In this document: positions 1-7,402 of the stretch, in pieces
How positions within the stretch are numbered: position 1 is the first letter of the stretch
How the letters are laid out: the number at the start of each line of letters is the position of its first letter
Source of the DNA: JBAYVY01 sp041674345
Lineage (GTDB): Bacteria > Planctomycetota > Phycisphaerae > Phycisphaerales > Zrk34
Direction of reading: 5' to 3'
DNA: 9,104 nucleotides
NCBI GenBank assembly: GCA_041674345.1
Contig: JBAYVY010000134.1
Coordinates: 1 to 9,104 of the forward strand
Position numbers and translations under genes: made by a program
Notes under the pieces: generated by a model
The model's database searches: none
Told to the model about the DNA's origin: nothing
What the model saw: the letters and a program-made list of their open reading frames with translations, nothing else

Positions 1-843
1 AAGGAAATGCTCGACAGCCGAATCAAAAGCCCCAGCGATGTCAAACTCCTGCCCAAGGCCGATCTGCTCGGCGTCATCCCCCATGCCGAGGAAGACCCCA
101 ACGGCAAAAACGAAATCGACCTGGTCGTCGCCCGTCAACCCACCGGCCTGCTGGCGGAAAACTTCCGCCAACTCCGCACCGAAGTGATGAACCGCATGCA
201 GCGCCGGCGCTTCCGAACCCTCATGGTCGCCGGTTGCGAACCGTCCGGCGGCGTCACCGCCGTCACCATCAACCTCGCCTGCTCCATGGCCCTCAATGAC
301 CGCAAAGTCCTCGTCATCGACGCCAATTTCCGCCGGCCTTCCCTGCATACCCGCTTCCAACTCGACCAGGGGCCTGGCCTGGGCGATCTGCTCAAAGGCA
401 ACGCCCAGATCGACGCCGTCGTCCGCGCCACCCCCGTCAACAACCTCGACGCCATCACCATCGGCGACGCCGGCGAACGCATCCTCGAAGCCCTCGAATC
501 CGACGCCTTCACCCAACTGCTCCGCAAACTCGAAGACCGTTACGAACTCATCCTCATCGACGCCCCGCCCATGAGCATCGTCGGCGACAGCCGCCTCCTG
601 GCCAACCGCATGGACGCCGTCATGCTCGTCGTCCGCGCCATGCAGGAAAAACGCGGCCTGGTCTCCCGCGTCATGAACCAACTCGCCAACTCCCGCGCCG
701 AGTTCATGGGCCTGGTCCTCAACGGCGTCCGCTCCAGCGCCGGCGGGTACTTCCGCCGCAACTACCAACAGTTCTACGAATACCAAAGCTCCGGCTCCGC
801 CCCCGCCCTGCCCACCCGCCGCGGCGCCGCCGTCCGAAGCTGA
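1..843 (+). CDS. Polysaccharide co-polymerase / BY-kinase, C-terminal kinase domain (5' partial)
   Basis: Bacterial tyrosine-kinase (Wzc/CpsD/CapB type) ATPase domain. Such cytoplasmic domains couple ATP binding and tyrosine autophosphorylation to export and chain-length control of capsule or exopolysaccharide. Counting from the ATG at 7, visible parts are the linker LGVIP (21-25), an ENFRQLRTEV-type helix (51-60), a Walker A region (76-85), Walker A' VLVIDAN (101-107), Walker B LILIDAPP (181-188) and a C-terminal tyrosine cluster (Y248, Y253, Y257, Y259). The first two codons (Lys-Glu) run in frame into the ATG, no ribosome site is visible, and the opening resembles the junction after the Wzz/GNVR domain in full-length Wzc proteins. 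I therefore infer that the gene begins upstream of the window. Oddity: the Walker A reads PSGGVTA where PGEGKST is usual, so the lysine is Val83. It could be a weakly active or non-catalytic kinase. The family call is firm; activity is uncertain. Confidence 0.88.
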   Translation, partial: KEMLDSRIKSPSDVKLLPKADLLGVIPHAEEDPNGKNEIDLVVARQPTGLLAENFRQLRTEVMNRMQRRRFRTLMVAGCEPSGGVTAVTINLACSMALNDRKVLVIDANFRRPSLHTRFQLDQGPGLGDLLKGNAQIDAVVRATPVNNLDAITIGDAGERILEALESDAFTQLLRKLEDRYELILIDAPPMSIVGDSRLLANRMDAVMLVVRAMQEKRGLVSRVMNQLANSRAEFMGLVLNGVRSSAGGYFRRNYQQFYEYQSSGSAPALPTRRGAAVRS

Positions 844-881
844 TTATTTCACCGGCCCGGTTCCGCCGTGTCGGCAGGTCC

Positions 882-926
882 GGGGTTCCGGGTTCCGGGT
901 TCCGGGTTCCGGGGTTCCGGGGGTCC
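882..926 (+). repeat. GGGTTCC tandem array (possible G-quadruplex)
   Basis: Six near-identical units follow each other: GGGGTTCC, three GGGTTCC, GGGGTTCC and GGGGGTCC. Runs of 3-5 G separated by TTCC fit the G3+N1-7 quadruplex pattern on the plus strand. The array sits between the kinase stop codon and its terminator. No function is known; it may be a simple slippage repeat. Confidence 0.85.
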
Positions 927-955
927 GGCTTGCCGCGAACCGCGAAAACGATTCC

Positions 956-981
956 AACCCCGCGCCGATCGCGGGGTTTTT
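956..981 (+). terminator. Rho-independent terminator after the BY-kinase gene
   Basis: A perfect 9-bp stem (AACCCCGCG at 956-964 with CGCGGGGTT at 970-978) has a 5-nt loop CCGAT and runs into T5 (977-981). It lies about 110 bases after the kinase stop and reads in the same direction. Confidence 0.85.
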
Positions 982-983
982 CA

Positions 984-1012
984 TTGACGCCGGCCGGGGG
1001 AAAAGGTGGAAT
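984..1012 (+). promoter_or_regulatory. Candidate sigma-70 promoter for katG
   Basis: TTGACG (984-989), a 17-bp spacer and TGGAAT (1007-1012) match the consensus at 5/6 and 4/6. It begins immediately after the terminator and would give katG a leader of roughly 135 nt. I see no clear OxyR, PerR or Fur operator. The only symmetry noted is an 8-bp inverted pair, ATCCAATC (1012-1019) and GATTGGAT (1073-1080). Low-GC -10 elements are hard to judge in this genome. Confidence 0.35.
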
Positions 1013-1155
1013 CCAATCCGCCAATCAAATAAAATGTCCTTGTTTTTCCTCTTGCGTGTTCGTGACAGGCATGATTGGATAGACCGCACCGAAGTCGCCG
1101 GTGATCGTCGCCGGTCGCAGTCCAACCATGAAATCCGCGACCTCAGGAGAAGCAC

Positions 1156-3333
<2,178 letters not shown>

Positions 3334-3347
3334 TCTCGGTCTGCCGG

Positions 3348-3396
3348 AAACCCCGACCCCAGACGATTGTCGGGGTTTTTTATGTCGGGGTTTTTT
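3348..3396 (+). terminator. katG terminator with duplicated 3' arm
   Basis: AAACCCCGAC (3348-3357) pairs with GTCGGGGTTT (3369-3378), giving a 10-bp stem, an 11-nt loop and a T6 tract. The 15-mer GTCGGGGTTTTTTAT occurs twice in tandem (3369-3383, 3384-3398). The single 5' arm could therefore pair with either copy, and each copy carries its own T6. It lies 15 bases after the katG stop. Confidence 0.88.
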
Positions 3397-3397
3397 A

Positions 3398-3426
3398 TTG
3401 ACGTGCCTTGTTCCATGAGGTAATCT
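3398..3426 (+). promoter_or_regulatory. Candidate promoter for the protease gene
   Basis: TTGACG (3398-3403), 17-bp spacer, TAATCT (3421-3426; 3/6), within the most AT-rich patch of this spacer (3421-3437). It directly abuts the second T-tract of the katG terminator. The inferred transcript would have a leader of about 235 nt before the chosen start at 3669. Confidence 0.3.
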
Positions 3427-3454
3427 TAATTATTGATAAGTCGCCCGGACATTG

Positions 3455-3570
3455 GCCGACGCCGTCGGCATGAGCCGGTTCGCCGGCTCGGCGCAGGCAA
3501 TGTGGGAGAGTAGAGAGACCCCCCTCAACCTGCTGCAATCGGTTCGGGATTCTTTGCGCAACCGTTGCGC
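3455..3570 (+). other. Hairpin-rich leader upstream of the protease gene
   Basis: Three perfect hairpins lie in the untranslated stretch: GCCGAC/GTCGGC with loop GCC (3455-3469), GAGCCGG/CCGGCTC closing a TTCG tetraloop (3472-3489), and GCGCAA/TTGCGC with loop CCG (3556-3570). The bases between (about 3490-3555) show no coding potential. I do not recognise a known riboswitch, and the third hairpin is followed only by TTT, so it is a poor terminator. Confidence 0.45.
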
Positions 3571-3668
3571 TTTGGCGCGATCACCTCCATTCAGAGTCGT
3601 CCGTCAGAGCCGATGTTATGTCGTCACCGTTGCAGCCGGCCGCGCTGACGACCAGGGAGCAGAGAGCG

Positions 3669-5390
3669 ATGGACGGACAATCAATCGGATCGGACCCAAG
3701 GGGCATGGATGCGCCGACGCACATACCTCATCCAACCCGTCACACCCCCGGAATCCACCGAACCCCCGGAATCCCCGGAATCCCCCGGCTGTCACATCTG
3801 TGTTTCGCCGCGATGTTCCTCTGCGCCCTGGCGACCTCCCTCACCCACGCCGACTGGGTTGTCCTCCCCACCGATCCCCGCATCGTTTACACCGGCTCGG
3901 CCAACACCCAGGGCGATGCCGCCATCGGCGCCCCCGCCGTCCGCTCCACCTACAGCGTGGATGGCTCCGGCATCAAAATCGGCATCATCTCCGATTCCTT
4001 CAACCGTAACTCACTCGATCCCCTGCCCAATGTGACCTCAGGCGATCTGCTCGACGTCAATGTTCTTCAGGATGATCCGAACCCCGCCGGCACCGACGAA
4101 GGCCGCGCCATGGCAGAGGTCATCCACGACATCGCGCCCGACGCTCAACTCTACTTCCACTCCGCCTTCAACAACGCCCTCACCCCAGGCCCCAACGTCT
4201 TCCCCACCCAGCAATCCATCGCCGTCGCCATCAACACTCTGGTGACGCAGGGCGTCAAGGTCATCGTCAACGACGCCGCGCTCCTCAATGAGCCGTTCTA
4301 CCAGGACGGCCCCGTCGCCCAAGCCGTCAACGCCGCCAAGCAGGCCGGCGTCGCCTTCATCTCCGCCGCCGGTAACTACGGCAACCAGTCCCACCAGGGA
4401 ATCTACACCCCCTCCGGCTATGACGTCAGCGGCGTATTCACCAAGTTCACACCCGGCATCGCCCTCGCCGACGCCACCCTCGATGTCGATGTTCCCGCCA
4501 ACTCCACCCTGCGGGCCGTCCTCCAATGGGCCAGCCCCTACCTGCCCCCCGGCAAACAGGACTCCGGCCCCGATTACAACCTCCTCGCGCTGACCAGCAA
4601 CAACGAAAAAACCGCCACCGTCATCGCCACCAGCTTCCGCGATCAGGCCAACTCCTGGAGCGATCGCTCGGACAACGACGCCGACGGCCTGCCAGACCAA
4701 AACGCCTATGAAATCCTCGTCATCCAAAACACCTCCATCTCCACCGCCACCCTCCAACTCGCCGTCCTCAAAATCGACGACAGCACCCCCAACCGCGCCT
4801 TCAAAATCATCATCTCCGGCGGAACCATCACCGATCCCGCCTTCACGGGTTCTTACACCATCTTCGGCTCCGCCGCCGCGGACGGCTCCCTCACCATCGG
4901 CTCCATCGACTACAACCAGATCGGCTCCCCCACCCCCATCGTCGAATCCTCCAGCTCCCAAGGCCCCACCCAAATCCTCTACGACACGCTCGGCAACTCC
5001 CTCGGCCTGGTCATCCGAAACTCCCTCGATCTGGTCGCCCCTGACAACGTGGACACCCAAATGCTCGGCTCCAACGGCTTCGACGGAACCTCCGCCGCCG
5101 CCTCACACGCCGCCGCCGCCGCCGCTCTCCTCCTCCAATACGCACAGGTACACAGCATCCCCCTCTCCGTCGATCAACTCTACGCACTCCTGAACGACAA
5201 CGCGACCTACATCGGCCCCCTCGGCGACTTCCCTTATGACGACAACCTCTCCGGCAACGGCATCCTCCACCTCGACGCCGCGTTCGCTCAGATCGCCATC
5301 CCCGAACCCGCCACCGCCGCGCTCCTCCTGCTAACCTGCCTCGCCGCCCCCGCCGCGCTGCGTCGCCGCTGCATCGCGCGGATCGGATGA
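3669..5390 (+). CDS. Secreted subtilisin-like (S8-related) protease with PEP-CTERM tail
   Basis: Predicted exported protease anchored or processed through the exosortase/PEP-CTERM route. Residues are counted from the alternative upstream ATG at 3618 (590 aa). A hydrophobic signal segment (about 61-76) ends near THA/DW. The catalytic core shows ISDSF (D126), DEGRAM with E161 where subtilisins have His, IAPDAQL (172-178), oxyanion-type AGNYG (N253), SSQGPT and DLVAPD before the nucleophile, and DGTSAAASH (S492). Between N253 and S492 lies an inserted beta-rich stretch with a DNDADGLPD calcium-type loop (352-360). The end is IPEPATAALLLL plus a hydrophobic run and an RRR tail, a textbook PEP-CTERM signal. 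I chose ATG 3669 (573 aa) because AGGGAG lies nine nt upstream; 3618 has no ribosome site. Either start leaves a long, proline-rich repeat-encoded n-region before the signal peptide. Substrate unknown. Confidence 0.85.
   Translation: MDGQSIGSDPRGMDAPTHIPHPTRHTPGIHRTPGIPGIPRLSHLCFAAMFLCALATSLTHADWVVLPTDPRIVYTGSANTQGDAAIGAPAVRSTYSVDGSGIKIGIISDSFNRNSLDPLPNVTSGDLLDVNVLQDDPNPAGTDEGRAMAEVIHDIAPDAQLYFHSAFNNALTPGPNVFPTQQSIAVAINTLVTQGVKVIVNDAALLNEPFYQDGPVAQAVNAAKQAGVAFISAAGNYGNQSHQGIYTPSGYDVSGVFTKFTPGIALADATLDVDVPANSTLRAVLQWASPYLPPGKQDSGPDYNLLALTSNNEKTATVIATSFRDQANSWSDRSDNDADGLPDQNAYEILVIQNTSISTATLQLAVLKIDDSTPNRAFKIIISGGTITDPAFTGSYTIFGSAAADGSLTIGSIDYNQIGSPTPIVESSSSQGPTQILYDTLGNSLGLVIRNSLDLVAPDNVDTQMLGSNGFDGTSAAASHAAAAAALLLQYAQVHSIPLSVDQLYALLNDNATYIGPLGDFPYDDNLSGNGILHLDAAFAQIAIPEPATAALLLLTCLAAPAALRRRCIARIG
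3745..3788 (+). repeat. CCCCGGAAT-type repeat inside the protease N-terminus
   Basis: CCCCCGGAATC occurs at 3745-3755 and 3763-3773, followed by overlapping CCCCGGAAT (3773-3781) and CCCCCGG (3782-3788). Translated, it gives the TPGI/IPGIPR-like segment just before the signal peptide. Its complement (GGGGATTCC units) resembles the GGGTTCC array at 882-926. Confidence 0.75.
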
Positions 5391-5403
5391 TGTAATATCA
5401 ATT

Positions 5404-5420
5404 CCCCCCCCCCCCCCCCC
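5404..5420 (+). repeat. Homopolymer of 17 C
   Basis: An uninterrupted C17 run starts 14 bases after the protease stop codon, inside the 3' untranslated stretch. Its exact length is prone to sequencing error or slippage. The rest of the spacer up to 5495 holds only a short palindrome (GGAATATTCC near 5440) and nothing coding. Confidence 0.9.
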
Positions 5421-5495
5421 TGTCAAGATAAATCCCGGGAATATTCCTCCGCCGAGATCACATAGGGCCACATCCCACATCCGCCGTCAATCAAA

Positions 5496-5517
5496 ACCCC
5501 CGGCTTTCACCGGGGGT
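5496..5517. terminator. Bidirectional terminator between convergent genes
   Basis: ACCCCCGG (5496-5503) pairs with CCGGGGGT (5510-5517) around loop CTTTCA. Read on the plus strand it follows the protease gene and is trailed by a weak tract (CTTGT). Read on the minus strand it is trailed by TTTTG and closes the three-gene cassette. It is symmetrical enough to serve both. Confidence 0.75.
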
Positions 5518-5524
5518 CTTGTAT

Positions 5525-5545
5525 AAAAACACTCCCCACTGGAGT
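5525..5545 (-). terminator. First, weaker terminator of the minus-strand cassette
   Basis: On the minus strand ACTCC pairs with GGAGT around AGTGG, then G and T5. It lies about 30 bases after the stop of the last cassette gene and directly before the stronger hairpin at 5496-5517, so the two would act in tandem. The stem is only 5 bp. Confidence 0.45.
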
Positions 5546-5576
5546 CTGGTAAAATCGCTCCCGAATAGTGGCTGGT

Positions 5577-5984
5577 TTATCCTGCTCCCTGATTCGGTTC
5601 TATGATCCAATACGATCCGTTCGCCAGTTTCTTTTTTATGGGATCGGTTTTCTTTCCAACGACTTCGCCGTGTTCCGGTTGTCCATCAAGAGGCCTCCGC
5701 AAAACCACCTGCTTCAATCCACGAACCTGTTCAACGGACAATCCCACAAGTCCGTATCCATCATGTCCTCTGACAAAATCATCTGAAGTTCGTCCATGCG
5801 TTGCCGCGACAGAGGCGATTCCCACCGACATGGATGATCCATCCCGCGAATCGCAAAACGCAGCGGAGGAAGGCCGACGTCGATTGAGATTCGCATCAAA
5901 AATAATCCAGCCGGGCCATATCCTCCGCCACAAAATGTCGGTATTTGATATCGTTGGATCGTCCTGATTCACTCCATCCGGCAT
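5577..5984 (-). CDS. Uncharacterised RPSSAAF-motif protein, third gene of TIGR04255 cassette
   Basis: A 135-residue cytosolic protein of unknown function, with no signal peptide or membrane segment. Visible blocks are ILWRRIWPGWII (17-28), RRRPSSAAF (35-43), DGSSMSV (48-54), HGRTSDDFVRGHDGYGLVGL (63-82), and a C-terminal block EHGEVVGKKTDPIKKKLA (104-121) with W126. From memory, proteins with RPSSAAF, an MSV motif and an HAxVVGKKT-like end sit beside TIGR04255 genes in other bacteria; I know no assigned activity. The spacing of conserved Arg, Ser and His residues could suit an enzyme, but this is conjecture. The start at 5984 (ATG) has GGGGG (5994-5998) nine nt upstream. It begins 19 nt after the stop of the preceding gene, so it is probably co-transcribed. 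Two terminators follow. Confidence 0.75.
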   Translation of the reverse strand: MPDGVNQDDPTISNTDILWRRIWPGWIIFDANLNRRRPSSAAFCDSRDGSSMSVGIASVAATHGRTSDDFVRGHDGYGLVGLSVEQVRGLKQVVLRRPLDGQPEHGEVVGKKTDPIKKKLANGSYWIIEPNQGAG

Positions 5985-6003
5985 CAGCCATTTCCCCCAC
6001 TAC

Positions 6004-6522
6004 TCAACGATACCAAGAAAAATGATGCAGACCACTTGCAATCGCTGTCATATCACCGCGAATGGGGACATCCAATTCCTCCCCGGAATGATGTTCATAG
6101 AGAAAGACCCCGCATGGCCCATGTTCAGATATTTTGATCTCCAAATCAAATCCTTCCATGTGCCACTCCACCTGAATATTTCCGTCTGGTAGTGGAACAA
6201 TATCCGGCGCAGGAGCGTCGGGGGGTAACCAATCACAGAGAAACTTGATAGTCTCGCCCATCGCACGTACCGCGATGGCCGGAGCTCCGTATGAATCCCA
6301 ATTTGTCTTTAAACCTTCAAACACGCGAATTCTGCCAAGGACGTGTAACCACCATGCTGGTTCTTCCCAACCAGGCGGACAATCTTCAACTTCAATATCA
6401 AACGCTCCCAGTGGATACCGACGAACCGTGCGAGGCAATGGTTCCCTACCACTTTCCGCAGACAACGTGGCTTGAATATCCTCGGTTTCGCTTAATAATT
6501 GTGCGTGTTCCAACATCGTCAT
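6004..6522 (-). CDS. Uncharacterised WDSYG-motif protein, second gene of TIGR04255 cassette
   Basis: A 172-residue soluble protein of unknown function. The N-terminal third is acidic and polar. The core has ILGR-like VLGRIRVFEGLKTNWDSYGAP, with W75 D76 S77 Y78 G79. The C-terminal half alternates like beta strands: DIVPLPDGNIQVEWHMEG, then FDLEIKISEHG (about 107-135), then acidic residues. The WDSYGA plus IQVEWH pattern matches, from memory, small hypothetical proteins encoded next to TIGR04255 genes. The start ATG at 6522 overlaps the upstream stop as ATGA, with GGGGG eight nt upstream, which argues for translational coupling. A TTG at 6537 and an ATG at 6516 are possible but less favoured. 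The gap to the next gene is 19 nt. Base use is less GC-rich than in ilvC or the protease. Confidence 0.8.
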   Translation of the reverse strand: MTMLEHAQLLSETEDIQATLSAESGREPLPRTVRRYPLGAFDIEVEDCPPGWEEPAWWLHVLGRIRVFEGLKTNWDSYGAPAIAVRAMGETIKFLCDWLPPDAPAPDIVPLPDGNIQVEWHMEGFDLEIKISEHGPCGVFLYEHHSGEELDVPIRGDMTAIASGLHHFSWYR

Positions 6523-7343
6523 TTTGTACGCCCCCAAACATGATGAAGTTCGTCGGTTGTTATCGACATAAATGCTCGATTGATATACTGCCGCCCACGA
6601 TCAAAAAAATCCATCATGCCATCAAAATCATCCTTGTCCGGCTCACCTCGCGCAACCAGCTTAAGCACGAATATCGGTTGACGTGAAGTCGCATGAAATG
6701 CCGGTTCACAATCAATGTGCAATCGACCGACCGGCTTACCCTCCGCATTATTCAGCACATATCGTGCGATAACGCGAGCATTCTCCGGTTCGGGTCCGAT
6801 ATCCGTGAGTTCTGGCTTCTTCCAGAGATTGAGCACTCTATCCAGTTGTCCGTGCCGCTCCCACACATCGCATGTTTGAATGTGGTTGACATAGGTAACT
6901 TCACATTGATTTGCCCGCGGCAACGGTAATCCTTGTTTCTCCAAAAAACCTAAAAAAACATGATATTCCTGACTGAACGACTCCCGCAATTGCGGGTAGC
7001 GGGGATACATATCTGAATCCGAAGTTTGCCGCCAATTTCGCACAAACCTATTGTGTTGGATTTGAATCAGATCGGATTGATTCTCGCTCATGAACCAAAG
7101 CCGCACTTTAGACCCCACATTGGTTAGAATTGTGAATTTTGGGCCTGTACGCGGAAATTGCCCGAATGTTTCTTTTACGGGTTCCAGCGAGGGTTGATCC
7201 ACGCATTTCGGAAACTCTTTCCGATATTCCTGCCACAGCAATCCAAGATGAGCGGTGGTCAACCCCTCGATCGGGTCAAATTGAACAGAAATCGCTACTT
7301 CGACAACAGGCGGTTTGTCAAAATTGATCGTATCTTTCGCCAT
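6519..7343 (-). CDS. TIGR04255 family protein (uncharacterised), first gene of cassette
   Basis: A 274-residue soluble protein. The N-terminal signature DKPPVVEVAISVQFDPIEGL (9-28), then TTAHLGLLWQEYRKEFP, identifies the TIGR04255 family, which is sporadically distributed and functionally unknown. Further typical blocks are LIQIQHNRFVRNWR (92-105), CEVTYVNHI (147-155), GRLHIDCEPAF (206-216) and the C-terminal DFFDRGRQYINRAFMSITTDEL then HHVWG (to 271). Length is normal for the family. I chose ATG 7343, because the in-frame GTG at 7379 lies within the spacer of the candidate promoter and adds a tail not seen in the family. The ribosome site is weak (GGTG about 12 nt upstream), so the start is less certain. 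It is the first gene of a three-gene unit and overlaps the next gene by 4 nt. Confidence 0.88.
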   Translation of the reverse strand: MAKDTINFDKPPVVEVAISVQFDPIEGLTTAHLGLLWQEYRKEFPKCVDQPSLEPVKETFGQFPRTGPKFTILTNVGSKVRLWFMSENQSDLIQIQHNRFVRNWRQTSDSDMYPRYPQLRESFSQEYHVFLGFLEKQGLPLPRANQCEVTYVNHIQTCDVWERHGQLDRVLNLWKKPELTDIGPEPENARVIARYVLNNAEGKPVGRLHIDCEPAFHATSRQPIFVLKLVARGEPDKDDFDGMMDFFDRGRQYINRAFMSITTDELHHVWGRTK

Positions 7344-7369
7344 AGCAATAATGCACCCAGATTGCTCAC

Positions 7370-7398
7370 AATAGACCACACAGCCGCATGGCAGTCAA
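7370..7398 (-). promoter_or_regulatory. Candidate promoter of the three-gene cassette
   Basis: On the minus strand TTGACT (7398-7393), a 17-bp spacer and TCTATT (7375-7370) match sigma-70 at 5/6 and 4/6. It fits entirely in the short gap between the ilvC stop (7403-7405) and the TIGR04255 start, predicting a leader of only about 20 nt. It would let the cassette be expressed independently of ilvC; read-through from ilvC is also possible because no terminator separates them. Confidence 0.5.
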
Positions 7399-7402
7399 CT
7401 AT

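Noticed and set aside
3455..3570. Possible glycine or c-di-GMP riboswitch in the protease leader
   Set aside because: The conserved cores of those aptamers are not present; only generic hairpins are seen.
4038..5060. A 340-codon Gly/Val/Asp-rich open frame on the minus strand
   Set aside because: Its composition is the complement of C-ended codons in the protease gene; no ribosome site or family resemblance.
5602..5967. A 121-codon plus-strand open frame
   Set aside because: It is antisense to the RPSSAAF gene, with erratic Cys/Pro/Ser-rich composition and no ribosome site.
5895..5991. A second minus-strand start (MADAGWSESG..., ending at a TGA in a T5 run) suggesting the RPSSAAF gene is frameshifted
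   Set aside because: The frame starting at 5984 is open throughout, has better ribosome-site spacing, and its ILWRRIWPGWII segment fits remembered homologues; no frameshift is needed.
7343..7379. Upstream GTG start at 7379 for the TIGR04255 gene
   Set aside because: It lies in the spacer of the candidate promoter, lacks a ribosome site and adds residues atypical of the family.
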